Below, one piece after another: positions 18,563 to 27,435 of a DNA stretch of 64,000 nucleotides. The notes under the pieces are model-generated. The model was not told where the DNA came from. It saw only the letters and a list, made by a program, of their open reading frames with translations, and did no database searches. Location of the stretch: contig DATMER010000125.1 in the NCBI GenBank assembly GCA_035556715.1, positions 1-64,000 of the forward strand, read 5' to 3'. How positions within the stretch are numbered: the stretch's first letter is position 1; every line of letters begins with the position of its first letter. This DNA comes from DATMER01 sp035556715. Lineage in GTDB: Bacteria > Acidobacteriota > Thermoanaerobaculia > Multivoradales > UBA5704. The translations under genes and the position numbers were made by a program.

Positions 18563-18946
18563 TCAGAGTTTCTCCGCCAGGCGTTCCACTTCCTCGACGA
18601 ACCGCGATGGCGAAAGGGGTTTGACCAGATAACCGGCGCAGCCGAGATCCCGTGCCCGCTGGCGGTCTTCGTCGAGCGCATGGCCGGTCACCAGCAGCAC
18701 CGGCACGTCACGCGTGCGCTCGTCGAGCTTGAGGCGTCGCGTCATCTCCCAGCCGTCGACGCCGGGGATCGAGATGTCCATGACCACTATGCAAGGAAGA
18801 ACGCCGCCGACGAGCTGCAACGCCTGCTCGCCGTCGCTCGCTTCGTGCACGCTCCAGCCGGCGTGCTCGAGAAGTGTCCGGTAGGCAAGCCGGGTCTCCG
18901 CATCGTCCTCGACGAGCAGGACCGGCCCCCGCACCCCGCTGCCCAT
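18563..18946 (-). CDS. Single-domain response regulator (first gene of kai operon)
   Basis: A 127-residue CheY-like receiver with acidic pair EDD in LLVEDDAE, acceptor Asp in VVMDISIPG, Thr in LLVTGHA and Lys in YLVKPLSP, so it should be phosphorylated. It has no output domain and would act by protein contact, perhaps with the hybrid kinase at the other end of the operon. The ATG at 18946 is chosen over the upstream one because of the strong AGGAGG ribosome-binding site. The KaiA-like gene starts 14 bases after its stop. Confidence 0.88.
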   Translation of the reverse strand: MGSGVRGPVLLVEDDAETRLAYRTLLEHAGWSVHEASDGEQALQLVGGVLPCIVVMDISIPGVDGWEMTRRLKLDERTRDVPVLLVTGHALDEDRQRARDLGCAGYLVKPLSPSRFVEEVERLAEKL

Positions 18947-18966
18947 GGCTTGTCCTCCTGAGCCGG

Positions 18967-18975
18967 AGTGTAGCA
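18967..18975 (-). promoter_or_regulatory. Putative extended -10 promoter of the kai operon
   Basis: Minus-strand TGC-TACACT is an extended -10 element 20 bases upstream of the receiver start codon. No clear -35 is seen, as is common for extended -10 promoters. It is the only good candidate in the gap after the M50 protease gene. Confidence 0.4.
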
Positions 18976-19038
18976 TCGGCGGTCCCCGGCCGCGGCGCAT
19001 CGAGGATGCCTCGCACGACCGGCGGAGCCGAAAGCCCT

Positions 19039-19737
19039 CTACGGCAACCCGTATAGCAGCCGCAGGACGAAGTTGATGACCGGGCTGAAGAGGAAGGGGA
19101 ACACTCTCCAGGCTACGATCAGGCCGAGCAGGGAGACCATGGGCTGGTGCAGGAAGGCGTTGTAGCGCGCCGCGGTTTCGTTGCTCATGAAGGCGGGGAG
19201 CACGGCGCTGCCGTCGAGCGGCGGCAGCGGGAGCAGGTTGAACAAGAAGAGGAGCAGGTTGAGGAAGAAGAGGATCGAGAGCGGCACGGCCGCCGCCTCT
19301 GCCAGGCTCCCGGGCTCGGTCGCCACTACCAGGCGCTCGAACACGGGCTGCGCCGGCAGGTCGTAGATCCCGGTGTTGAGCCCGACCCGGATGATCAGCC
19401 CCGCGATCAGCGCCAGGATCAGGTTGCCGGCCGGACCGGCGAGCGCCATGATCGCCGCCCGCTTCGGGTAGCGGTGCGCCCAGAGCGGGTCATAGGGCGC
19501 GCTCGCCCAGCCCATCATCCATCCGTTCGCCGCGAAGGTGATGATCGGCACCAGGATCATGCCGAGCGGCTCCCGCTGGATGTGGGGGAGCGGGTTCAGG
19601 CTGACCTGTCCCCCCTCGTAGGCCGTGGGATCGCCCAGTTTGTAGGCCGCGAAGGCGTGGCCCGCCTCGTGGAGCGTGGTCGAGAAGAGGAAGACCACGA
19701 ACCAGGTCAGGCCGAGGACGAGGATGTCGGGGGTCAC
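19039..19737 (-). CDS. Site-2 protease family (M50) membrane metalloprotease
   Basis: A 232-residue integral membrane zinc protease. HEAGHAFAAYK gives the HExxH zinc motif in the first helix after FVVFLFSTTL, and NLLPLPPLDGSAVL gives the second metal-ligand motif (NxxPxxxLDG type). Several further hydrophobic helices follow. It lacks PDZ domains and is of the short type. The GTG at 19737 is the start: it overlaps the efp stop as GTGA, so translation is coupled to EF-P. Confidence 0.87.
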   Translation of the reverse strand: MTPDILVLGLTWFVVFLFSTTLHEAGHAFAAYKLGDPTAYEGGQVSLNPLPHIQREPLGMILVPIITFAANGWMMGWASAPYDPLWAHRYPKRAAIMALAGPAGNLILALIAGLIIRVGLNTGIYDLPAQPVFERLVVATEPGSLAEAAAVPLSILFFLNLLLFLFNLLPLPPLDGSAVLPAFMSNETAARYNAFLHQPMVSLLGLIVAWRVFPFLFSPVINFVLRLLYGLP

Positions 19738-20291
19738 GCCCGGCTCTGGTACTTGTTCTCGCGGGTGTCGATGATGATCTTGGTGCCGGGCTCGATGAAG
19801 GGCGGCACCATGACCACGAGGCCGGTCTCCATCTTGGCCGGCTTGTACGATGCGCTCGCCGTCGCTCCCTTCATGCTGGGCTCGGTGTCCACCACCTCCA
19901 GGATCACCGTGTTCGGCAGCTCGATACCCACCGGCTTCTCGTCGTGGAAGTCGACCGAGATCACCATGTTCGGCAGCAGGTAGAGCAGCGTGTCGCCGAG
20001 CGTCTCGTCGTCCAGGGTGACCTGGTCGTAGGTCTCCTGGTTCATGAAGTGGTGACCCGACGGGTCGGAGTAGAGGTACTCCATCGGGTGCGTGTCGAGG
20101 ATCGCCCGCTCGACCCTCTCGGTCGAGCTGAAGCGGTGGTCGAAGCTGTTGCCGGACTTGAGGCTGCGCATCCGTGCCTGCACGAAGCCACGCAGGTTGC
20201 CGGGCGTCACGTGCTTGACTTCCATGAGGCGGCACACGTCCCCCTCGAAGAGGATGCACATGCCGGCGCGCATATGGCTGGCTTGAATCAA
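19734..20291 (-). CDS. Elongation factor P
   Basis: A 185-residue three-domain translation factor that relieves ribosome stalling at proline runs. The family pattern is clear from MRAGMCILFEGDVCRLMEV through to GTKIIIDTRENKYQSRA. The loop tip reads VTPGNLRGFV, so the usual modified Lys34 position is Asn32. Neither the EpmA/B (Lys) nor the EarP (Arg32) type of modification would fit at that residue, although Arg34 lies two positions on. It is followed by the overlapping M50 protease gene. Confidence 0.95.
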   Translation of the reverse strand: MIQASHMRAGMCILFEGDVCRLMEVKHVTPGNLRGFVQARMRSLKSGNSFDHRFSSTERVERAILDTHPMEYLYSDPSGHHFMNQETYDQVTLDDETLGDTLLYLLPNMVISVDFHDEKPVGIELPNTVILEVVDTEPSMKGATASASYKPAKMETGLVVMVPPFIEPGTKIIIDTRENKYQSRA

Positions 20292-20330
20292 GGTTCCATC
20301 TCCATGTGTGTCAGTTTGTCGGGGAAGAGC

Positions 20331-22430
20331 CTACTCATGCTCCTCCTCGTGGTGCTTCTTGGCCTGGGCGATGATCTTTTCCTGCACCGGCCGCGGCACC
20401 TCTTCGTAGTGCGAGAACTCCATGTGGAAGGTCGACCTTCCCTGGGTCATGGCGCGCAGCACGCGGGCGTACTCGAGCATCTCGGACATGGGCACCGTGG
20501 CCTTGATGATCTGCGAGCCGTTGACGGTGTCCATGCCCTGCGGCCGGCCCCGCCGGTGGGAGAGGTCGCCCATGATGTCGCCCGTGAACTCCTCGCTGGT
20601 GTTGATCTCGACCTTCATGATCGGCTCCAGGATGGTCGGCGAGGCCTTGGCCATGGCGTCCTTGAAGGCCAGGGAGCCGGCGATCTTGAACGCCATTTCC
20701 GAGGAGTCGACGTCGTGGAACTGGCCATCGAGCAGGCGGACCTTGAAGTCGACCACGGGATAGCCGGCGAGGTAGCCGCGCCGGCGGGCGTCCTGGATGC
20801 CCTTTTCCACGGCCGGCCGGTAGTTGTTCGGGATGGCGCCGCCGAAGATCTCGTCCGCGAAGGTGAAGTCCTCGCCCCGGGGGAGCGGCTCGATCTTGAT
20901 CTTGCAGTCGGCGAACTGGCCGCGTCCGCCGGTCTGCTTCTTGTGCCGGCCGTGGCCGTCCGCGGTCTTGAGGATGGTCTCGCGGTAGGGCACCTTGGGC
21001 TGGTGGAGGATGACTTCCACGTGATAGCGCCGCTTGAGCTTGGCCACGGCGATCTCGATGTGGTCCTGGCCGGTGCCGGAGATCAGGTGCTCGTGGGTGT
21101 CCGGGTCGCGGCCGGCGTGGAGGTCGAGGTCCTCGTCCATGAGCCGGTGGAGCGCCTCGCCGATCTTCTCCTCGTCTCCCTTGGACTTGGGCTCGACCGC
21201 GAAGGCCATGGCCGGCTCGGGGAGGGTGATCCAGTCGATCTTGAGCGGCCGGTCCTTGCCGCAGAGCGTGTCGCCCGTGCAAGTCTGCTTGAGCTTGGCC
21301 ACGCCGCCGATGTCGCCGGCCACGAGCTTGGGCACGTGGGCGCCCTGCTTGCCCTGGAGCACCATCAGGTGCCCCATCTTCTCCATCTCCTCGGTGCGGC
21401 TGTTGTACTCGGCGGTGTCGGTCGGCAAGGTGCCGGAGACCACGCGCAGCAGGGAGATCTTGCCGGTGAACGGGTCGGAGAAGGTCTTGAAGACCAGGAT
21501 CGACAGCGGACCGTTCGGATCGGCGGTGAGCTCGACGGCCTCGCCGCCCAGGGTCTGGGCCGGGAAGGGCAGGCGGTCGGCGGGCGAGGGGAGGATGTCG
21601 AGGAAGCTGTCGAGCAGGACCGAGGGGCCGATGCCGTGCCCGCCGGACGAGAGGGTCAGCGGGAAGATCTGGCGGCGGGCCACGGCGCGGCGCAGGCCGG
21701 CCTCCAGGTCCTCCTGCGACAGGGTGCCGGTCTCGAAGAAGCCTTCCATGAGCTTGTCGTCGGTCTCGGCGACCGCCTCGACGAGCTGGCCGCGCCGGGT
21801 CTCGACCTCTTCGGCCAGGTCGGCCGGAATGGCGGTAGGCTCGGCCTTGCCGTTGCCGTCGCGGGTGAAGCGCCAGGCTTTCTGCCTGACCAGGTCGACC
21901 ACCCCCTCGAAGCCCTGCTCGCTCCCGATCGGGATCTGGATTGGCAGCACCAGGCGGCCGAAGGCCTTCTGCAGCCCTTCGAGGGCGCGCTGGAAGTCGG
22001 CCCTCTCGCGGTCCATCTTGGCGAGGTGGACCATGACGGGCAGGCCGATCTCCTCGGCGTACCGCCAGACGCGCTCGGTGTTGACCTGCACCCCGGCCAC
22101 GGAGTTGATGCACAGCAGCAGGGAGTCGGCGGCGCGCATGCCTGCCTTGGCCTCGGTGAAGAAGATGCCGTAGCCGGGGCAGTCGATCAGGTTGACTTTG
22201 TGCTGGCGCCAGGGGACGAAGCAGGGGGCGAGGCCGATCGAGATGGCCCGCTCCGCCTCCTCGGGATCGAAGTCGGTCAAAGTGTTGCCGTCTTCCACCC
22301 TGTGCAGACGGGTGGTCACGCCCCCGGCATAGAGGAGGGCGCTGACGAGCGTGGTCTTACCGGTGTCGTTGTGACCCGCAACGGCGACGTTGCGGATCTT
22401 GTCCGGGCTGTCCACCTGCATTGACTGCAT
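20331..22430 (-). CDS. Elongation factor G-like translational GTPase (EF-G2 type)
   Basis: A 699-residue GTPase. The G1 box is GHNDTGKT, G3 is DCPGY, and the G4 position reads AKMD where NKxD is canonical. Domains II-V follow to YEEVPRPVQEKIIAQAKK. The GHND G1 box and the short SIGLAPCF switch I point to the EF-G2 subgroup rather than canonical EF-G, so a role beyond normal translocation is possible. The ATG at 22430 is preferred over upstream readings because AAGGAGG lies just before it. The gene is divergent from the Ser/Thr kinase. Confidence 0.9.
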   Translation of the reverse strand: MQSMQVDSPDKIRNVAVAGHNDTGKTTLVSALLYAGGVTTRLHRVEDGNTLTDFDPEEAERAISIGLAPCFVPWRQHKVNLIDCPGYGIFFTEAKAGMRAADSLLLCINSVAGVQVNTERVWRYAEEIGLPVMVHLAKMDRERADFQRALEGLQKAFGRLVLPIQIPIGSEQGFEGVVDLVRQKAWRFTRDGNGKAEPTAIPADLAEEVETRRGQLVEAVAETDDKLMEGFFETGTLSQEDLEAGLRRAVARRQIFPLTLSSGGHGIGPSVLLDSFLDILPSPADRLPFPAQTLGGEAVELTADPNGPLSILVFKTFSDPFTGKISLLRVVSGTLPTDTAEYNSRTEEMEKMGHLMVLQGKQGAHVPKLVAGDIGGVAKLKQTCTGDTLCGKDRPLKIDWITLPEPAMAFAVEPKSKGDEEKIGEALHRLMDEDLDLHAGRDPDTHEHLISGTGQDHIEIAVAKLKRRYHVEVILHQPKVPYRETILKTADGHGRHKKQTGGRGQFADCKIKIEPLPRGEDFTFADEIFGGAIPNNYRPAVEKGIQDARRRGYLAGYPVVDFKVRLLDGQFHDVDSSEMAFKIAGSLAFKDAMAKASPTILEPIMKVEINTSEEFTGDIMGDLSHRRGRPQGMDTVNGSQIIKATVPMSEMLEYARVLRAMTQGRSTFHMEFSHYEEVPRPVQEKIIAQAKKHHEEEHE

Positions 22431-22473
22431 TGATCGAGCCTCCTTCGTTGAGGAAAGAGATCCAGGGACGCGT

Positions 22474-22482
22474 AATATACCA
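22474..22482 (-). promoter_or_regulatory. Putative extended -10 promoter of the EF-G-like gene
   Basis: Minus-strand TGG-TATATT lies about 44 bases upstream of the ATG at 22430, the only AT-rich hexamer in the gap. The -35 is poor, consistent with an extended -10 promoter. Confidence 0.4.
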
Positions 22483-22560
22483 TCCGTCAAGGGGGCTGGC
22501 GACAGCCCCGCGGCCTCCTGTCTAACTCCCGGAATGTCCAGGATTTATCCAGGCCCGGGT

Positions 22561-22590
22561 TTGACCTGCGGGGGGCCGGCAGCCTAGAAT
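22561..22590 (+). promoter_or_regulatory. Putative sigma70-type promoter of the Ser/Thr kinase
   Basis: TTGACC (22561-22566), N18, TAGAAT (22585-22590), ending 21 bases before the ATG at 22612. There is no obvious Shine-Dalgarno. Confidence 0.5.
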
Positions 22591-22611
22591 CGTTTGACTT
22601 AGACACGCGCC

Positions 22612-24561
22612 ATGTTACCGGTTACACCTCCCAAGCTCGGCCGCTACGAGATTGTCGACGAGATCGGCAAGGGTGCCATGGGTGTGGTCTACCTGGCCCG
22701 CGACCCGTTGATCGGCCGTCTCGTCGCCCTGAAGACCTTCCGCATCGGCTACTCGGTGCGCGACCAGGAGCTGGAGCAGTTCCGCATCCGCTTCATGCGC
22801 GAGGCGCAGAGCGCCGGCATCCTCAGCCATCCCAACATCGTCACCATCCACGACGTGGTGGAGCAGACGGACGAGGGACTGGCCTTCATCGCCATGGAGT
22901 ATGTCCGGGGGACCACCCTCAAGGCGCTGCTCCAGAGCGACCAGCCGATGTCGCTCGCCTTCGTCGTGGACGTCGTGTCCCAGATCGCCGAGGCCCTGGA
23001 TTACGCCCATGCCCACCGGGTCATCCACCGGGACGTGAAGCCGGCGAACATCCTGATCACGGCGGACAACAAGATCAAGATCACGGACTTCGGGATCGCC
23101 CGGCTCGACACGTCGAACCTGACGCAGGAGGGGCAGCTCCTCGGCACGCCGAACTACATGGCGCCGGAGCAGATCCAGGGCAAGGAGATCGACCATCGCG
23201 CCGACCTTTTTGCCCTCGGCGTCGTGCTCTACGAGATGCTGACCCGGCACAAGCCGTTCCAGGGCGAGAACCTGACGGTGGTCAGCCACCGCATCGTCTA
23301 CGACCATTTCACTCCGCCCAAGGAGTACGCCAAGGAGCTGCCGCCGGGCGTGGAGCAGGTCCTCGACCGGGCCCTGGACAAGGACCCCGCCCGCCGTTAT
23401 CAGCGGGCGAAGGACATGGCGGACGACCTGCGGCGGGTGCTGAGCGACTCGCGGGACGACCTCAACGAGACGCTGAGCATCGCCGCCTGGGCGCCAGGGA
23501 CCGGGCCGGCTTCGCACCCGACCCCGCCGGGCGGCACGACGACCTACGCGGGACTGCCTCCTCCCCCTCCGGGAGCGGCCGGTCCGGCTTCGGCTGCACA
23601 GGCGAAGCCGCCGAAGCCGAAGAAGCCCCGGCAGCCGCTCTCGCCCCGGCGCCTGATGCTGTCGGCCGGGGTGGCGGCGGTGGTGGCGATCCTGGCGGCC
23701 GCGGCCCTGATCCTGGGGATCACCTGGTCGGGCAAGGATGTCGACCCGGCGGCGGATGTCGAGGCCACCCGCTATCTGGCCCTGATGAGGCAGGGGAGGA
23801 CCGAGCTGGACCTGAACAAGTTCATGGAGGCGTCGAAATCGTTCCGGGAGGCCGAGCTTCTCGCGCCAGCGGCAGAGAAGGAGCGGATCCGGCTCATGCG
23901 CGATCAAACGGCGGAGCGCGCGGCCGAGTACTTCGCGAGCATGACCCGGACCGAGCAGATCGCCACCCACATGGCGGACGCGAGGATCGCGCTCGAGGAC
24001 ACCCGCTATGACGACGCGGTCGCGGCCGCCGACGCGGTGCTCGCTCTGGACCCGGCCCATGCCGAGGCGACACAGATCCGGACCGACGCGCAGAAGGGGC
24101 TGGAGGTCCTTCGGAGACAGCGGCGTCCCCAGACGGCGACTCCCGGCCGGCAGCCGACGCCGGGCGAGCAGATCGCGACGGCCACGCCTTTGCCGGTGCC
24201 CAGCTCGACTCCGGAGCAGGAGCGGGCGACTTCGACGGACCCTGCCAGGCTCCGCGTCGTGCTGAATTCCGAGATGCCTGAGGCCACGGTGCAGATCCGG
24301 CTGAAGGGCCGCACCATCCTCGCCGAGACCTTCCGCTCCGGCGCCCGCACCAAGATCCTGCGCCGGCGCGCGGCCGGAGGCGTGAGCGGCGAGCGGACCA
24401 TCCAGTTGCAGGACGGCTTGCACGACCTGCAGGTCCTCGTCAGACCGGGAAACCAGGCCTCCACGGTGGTGAATCGCAGCGGCAACTTCCCGGGCGGTGA
24501 GACCCGGACCCTCGACATCCGGGTGTCCGGCGCGGGACAGGTCTCGGTCAACCTGAACTAG
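22612..24561 (+). CDS. Membrane Ser/Thr protein kinase with TPR-like outer region
   Basis: A 649-residue Hanks-type kinase. The kinase domain spans about residues 7-280: ATP Lys in LVALKTF, catalytic loop HRDVKPANIL, DFGIAR, and APEQIQGKEIDHRADLFALG for the activation segment. A Pro-rich linker and one TM helix (about 347-370) follow, then an outer region with TPR-like helices (YLALMRQGRTELDLNKFMEA, AVAAADAVLALDPAHAEA), a Thr/Pro linker and a beta-rich end. The outer part probably senses or scaffolds at the envelope. Its stop shares the palindrome CTAG with the stop of the convergent M16 gene. Such kinases often signal with PP2C phosphatases like the one at 45003. Confidence 0.93.
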   Translation: MLPVTPPKLGRYEIVDEIGKGAMGVVYLARDPLIGRLVALKTFRIGYSVRDQELEQFRIRFMREAQSAGILSHPNIVTIHDVVEQTDEGLAFIAMEYVRGTTLKALLQSDQPMSLAFVVDVVSQIAEALDYAHAHRVIHRDVKPANILITADNKIKITDFGIARLDTSNLTQEGQLLGTPNYMAPEQIQGKEIDHRADLFALGVVLYEMLTRHKPFQGENLTVVSHRIVYDHFTPPKEYAKELPPGVEQVLDRALDKDPARRYQRAKDMADDLRRVLSDSRDDLNETLSIAAWAPGTGPASHPTPPGGTTTYAGLPPPPPGAAGPASAAQAKPPKPKKPRQPLSPRRLMLSAGVAAVVAILAAAALILGITWSGKDVDPAADVEATRYLALMRQGRTELDLNKFMEASKSFREAELLAPAAEKERIRLMRDQTAERAAEYFASMTRTEQIATHMADARIALEDTRYDDAVAAADAVLALDPAHAEATQIRTDAQKGLEVLRRQRRPQTATPGRQPTPGEQIATATPLPVPSSTPEQERATSTDPARLRVVLNSEMPEATVQIRLKGRTILAETFRSGARTKILRRRAAGGVSGERTIQLQDGLHDLQVLVRPGNQASTVVNRSGNFPGGETRTLDIRVSGAGQVSVNLN

Positions 24562-25946
24562 CTGGCGATTTCGGCCGCCGCGGGCTCGGGCTGGCGCTGG
24601 TGCACCGTCACCGTCCCCATCCCCTCGAACTGCGGCAAGAGCACGTCGGCCGGTCCGACCGCCACGACCGCGATGTGATCCGGGTGTAGGTGCTCGCGCG
24701 CGCCTTTCAGGAGGTCTTCCCGGGTCACCGCGGCCAGCCGGTCCAGGTAGTGGTCGTAGAAGTCGTCGGGAAGCCCGAACACCGACAGGATCTCCAGCCT
24801 CTTCGCCAGGTCCCCCACGGTCTGCAGGGTGTAGGGATAGACCCCGATCATGTAGCTCAGGGTCTCCTCCATCTCCTCGGGCGTGACGAGGTCCTCCCGG
24901 ATGCGGCGCAGCTCTCCGAGCACCTCGCGGGCCGCGGCGCCCGCCGACTCGGTGGCCACGGCCGCGTCCACGGTGAACGGACCCGGCCCCAGGCGTCCCG
25001 CGAAGCGGCTGTTCGCGCCGTAGGTGTAGCTGTGGCGCTCCCGCAGGTTCATGTTGATCCGGCTCGTGAACTTCCCGCCGAGGACCATGTTGAGGACGTT
25101 CAGGGCGGTCCACTGGGGATGGGTGCGCGGCACCCCGGCGTGGCCCAGGCGCAGCTCGGTCTGGGCGGCGCCGGGACGGTCCACGATGTGGATCGAGACC
25201 CCTTCCAGCGGCGCGGGCCGGATCACGGGCGAGGCCGGCGCCGGCTCCTGGCCGGACCTGGGCGCGAGCGAGCCCCCGATCCGCCCGATCAGGTCCTCCG
25301 GGTCGATGTCGCCCACGGCGATCACGGTCGATCCGGCGATGGGGTAGTGGCGCTCGTAGAAGGCCATGACCGCATCCCGGTCCAGGGTTCTCAGGCTCTC
25401 CTCCAGGCCCAGGAGCGGCGAGCCGTAGGGCGTGCCGCCATAGATCACCTCGACCAGCCGGTCGTCGGCCTGGGCCGAAGGGTCGTAGGCGCGCCGCAGC
25501 AGCTCGGCGAGACGCTGCTGGCGGATGCGCTCGATCTCCTTCCCGGGGAAGGTCGGCGCCAGCATGATCTCGGCGAGCAGGTCGAGCCCGGCGTCCAGGT
25601 GCTGGGAGAGCATGGCCACACCCACGAAGCCCGAGTCCCAGTCCGCGGCGGCATAGAGGTAGCCCCCCAGGCGCTCCATCAGGGCGGCGATCTCCAGCGA
25701 GTCGCGCTCCTTCGTCCCCTCGTCGATCAGGGAGGCGGTGAAGGTGGCCAGGCCGGAATGCCCCGGAGGATCGTGGTGCGCTCCGGCCCGGGCAGCCAGC
25801 TCCAGGCTGACCAGGGGAACTCCCGGCAGGCGGGCCGCGTAGACGGTCGGACCGCCGGGAAGCGCCCGCTTGACGAAAGGGGGGAAGCGGAAGGGGCGGA
25901 GCTCGCCGGACGGGGGCGGAGTACTTCGGTCCATGCTGGGGTTCAC
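24558..25946 (-). CDS. M16 peptidase family protein, non-catalytic-type partner
   Basis: A 462-residue M16 (insulinase-fold) protein. The zinc motif region reads GLATFTASLIDEGT where active members have GLAHFLEH, so HxxEH is lost and this is the structural or substrate-binding half of a pair. The rest follows the family (FGLPDDFYDHYLDRLAAVTREDL). The GTG at 25946, preceded by GGAAGG, overlaps the stop of the upstream catalytic gene as GTGA; ATG 25934 is an alternative. Confidence 0.88.
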   Translation of the reverse strand: MNPSMDRSTPPPSGELRPFRFPPFVKRALPGGPTVYAARLPGVPLVSLELAARAGAHHDPPGHSGLATFTASLIDEGTKERDSLEIAALMERLGGYLYAAADWDSGFVGVAMLSQHLDAGLDLLAEIMLAPTFPGKEIERIRQQRLAELLRRAYDPSAQADDRLVEVIYGGTPYGSPLLGLEESLRTLDRDAVMAFYERHYPIAGSTVIAVGDIDPEDLIGRIGGSLAPRSGQEPAPASPVIRPAPLEGVSIHIVDRPGAAQTELRLGHAGVPRTHPQWTALNVLNMVLGGKFTSRINMNLRERHSYTYGANSRFAGRLGPGPFTVDAAVATESAGAAAREVLGELRRIREDLVTPEEMEETLSYMIGVYPYTLQTVGDLAKRLEILSVFGLPDDFYDHYLDRLAAVTREDLLKGAREHLHPDHIAVVAVGPADVLLPQFEGMGTVTVHQRQPEPAAAEIAS

Positions 25947-27253
25947 GCAGCCTTCCGGGGCACGACCGTGACCACCGCCCGCTCGGACGGGGTCCACCAG
26001 CGGGACGCGTACTCGGCCAGCTCCCGCGGCTCGACCTCGAGGTAGCGCTCCACCTCGCCGGCCACGCCGCCCGGATCATCGAAGAAAGTCGTGAACTGGG
26101 AGAAGAGGTCGGCCCGGTTGTCCAGCTTCTGGAGCCCGCTGTAGAGCTCGGTGAGCATCCGGTTGCGCGAGCGCTCGAAGTCGGCCGGCTCGGGAGGAGC
26201 GGCCGCGGCGCGCTCCACGTGCTCCAGGATGGCCCTCTCCAGGGTTTCGATGGGAACGCCCGGCCGGGCCGTGGACACGATCATGAAGGTCGCGATCTCT
26301 TCATAGGGGCTGACCCAGGCGCCCACGTCCTGGGCGATCTGCCGGTCGTAGACCAGGTCCCGGTAGAGGACGCTCGACTTGCCGCCGGAGAGCACGCCGG
26401 CCAGGAGGTCGGCGGCGTACCAGCCCCGCTGTCCGTAGGCCGGGCCGCGGAAGCCGAGGTAGATCCGCGGCAGGCGGACGTCGTCCTCCTGCACCTCGCG
26501 GCGCTCGCCGCCGAGCGGAGCCGGGTTGGTGGCCAGCGGCGAGATCGGCGGGATCGGGGGGCCGGCCGGGATCTCGCCGAACCAGGCCTCGACCTGCTTC
26601 AGGGCTTCGTCCGGGTCGAGGTCCCCGGCCAGGGTGAGGACCGCGTTGTTGGGCGCGTAGTAGGTCCGGAAGAACTGCCGCACCTCTTCGAGCGTGGCGG
26701 CGGCGATGTCCTCCATGTACCCGATGACCGGCCAGTGGTACGGGTGGTCGGGCGGAAAGAGCAGCTCATGGAGCCGCTCGGTCGCCCGGCCGTAGGGCTG
26801 GTTGTCCACGCGCTGCCGGCGCTCATTCATGACCACGCCGCGCTGGATGTCGAGGCTCTCCTGGGTGAGGGCCGGGAGGAGGAAGCCCATGCGGTCGGAT
26901 TCGAGCCAGAGGCCGAGGTCCAGGTGGTGGGCCGGCAGGGTCTCGTAGTAGTTGGTGCGGTCGTACCAGGTGGAGCCGTTGGCCACGCCGCCCACCTGCT
27001 GGATGAAGCGGAAGTGGTCGTTGGTGGGCACGTGCTCGCTCCCCTGGAAGAGCATGTGCTCGAACAGATGGGCGAAGCCCGTGCGGCCGGGCCGCTCGTT
27101 CTTGGAGCCCACGTGATACCAGAGGTTTACGGTAACGAGAGGGAGGCTGCGGTCCGGATGAAGGATCACCTTCAACCCGTTGGAGAGCGTGGCGCGCTCG
27201 AACGGAAGCTGCAGCCCGGGATGGGTGGTCGGCTCGGAGGTCGTCAGAGTCAT
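25943..27253 (-). CDS. M16 family zinc peptidase, catalytic partner
   Basis: A 436-residue insulinase-type metallopeptidase. HLFEH (H62, E65, H66) is the inverted zinc motif and E144 in VVMNERR the third ligand. The C-terminal half has the usual M16 repeat (YLEVEPRELAEYASRWW). It has no signal peptide, so it probably acts in the cytoplasm or leaves by another route. With the overlapping downstream gene it forms the usual bicistronic active/inactive M16 pair. Confidence 0.93.
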   Translation of the reverse strand: MTLTTSEPTTHPGLQLPFERATLSNGLKVILHPDRSLPLVTVNLWYHVGSKNERPGRTGFAHLFEHMLFQGSEHVPTNDHFRFIQQVGGVANGSTWYDRTNYYETLPAHHLDLGLWLESDRMGFLLPALTQESLDIQRGVVMNERRQRVDNQPYGRATERLHELLFPPDHPYHWPVIGYMEDIAAATLEEVRQFFRTYYAPNNAVLTLAGDLDPDEALKQVEAWFGEIPAGPPIPPISPLATNPAPLGGERREVQEDDVRLPRIYLGFRGPAYGQRGWYAADLLAGVLSGGKSSVLYRDLVYDRQIAQDVGAWVSPYEEIATFMIVSTARPGVPIETLERAILEHVERAAAAPPEPADFERSRNRMLTELYSGLQKLDNRADLFSQFTTFFDDPGGVAGEVERYLEVEPRELAEYASRWWTPSERAVVTVVPRKAA

Positions 27254-27332
27254 GGCTGTGCCGGCGGGTCGGACCCCCCGGGTTTCGGCAGTGTATTAAA
27301 GGAACGGGTGGCACGGCAAGGAGAAGGGGAAA

Positions 27333-27370
27333 CACGGACGGTCACGGACTCCACGGACGATCACGGACCC
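27333..27370. repeat. Two tandem 19-bp CACGGAC-type units
   Basis: Units at 27333-27351 and 27352-27370 share CACGGACG.TCACGGAC and differ at a few bases. They lie between the M16 pair and the lexA promoter. Similar CACGGAC-rich pieces occur as dispersed repeats in other genomes; no role is claimed. Confidence 0.55.
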
Positions 27371-27398
27371 CGGGCTTGTCCATGTCCTTACGCCCGGG

Positions 27399-27427
27399 TT
27401 GCGCTACGCCGAGTTACCGCCTATACT
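27399..27427 (+). promoter_or_regulatory. Putative lexA promoter, near-leaderless
   Basis: TTGCGC (27399-27404), N17, TATACT (27422-27427). The ATG at 27436 is 8 bases after the -10 box, so the mRNA would begin at or next to the start codon. No clear SOS operator palindrome was found. Confidence 0.55.
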
Positions 27428-27435
27428 TGCCCCTC

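Noticed and set aside
22615..26079. 1154-residue minus-strand reading frame
   Set aside because: It is the GC-rich shadow of the kinase gene joined to part of the M16 gene; its composition is low-complexity Arg/Gly/Pro and it has no domain.
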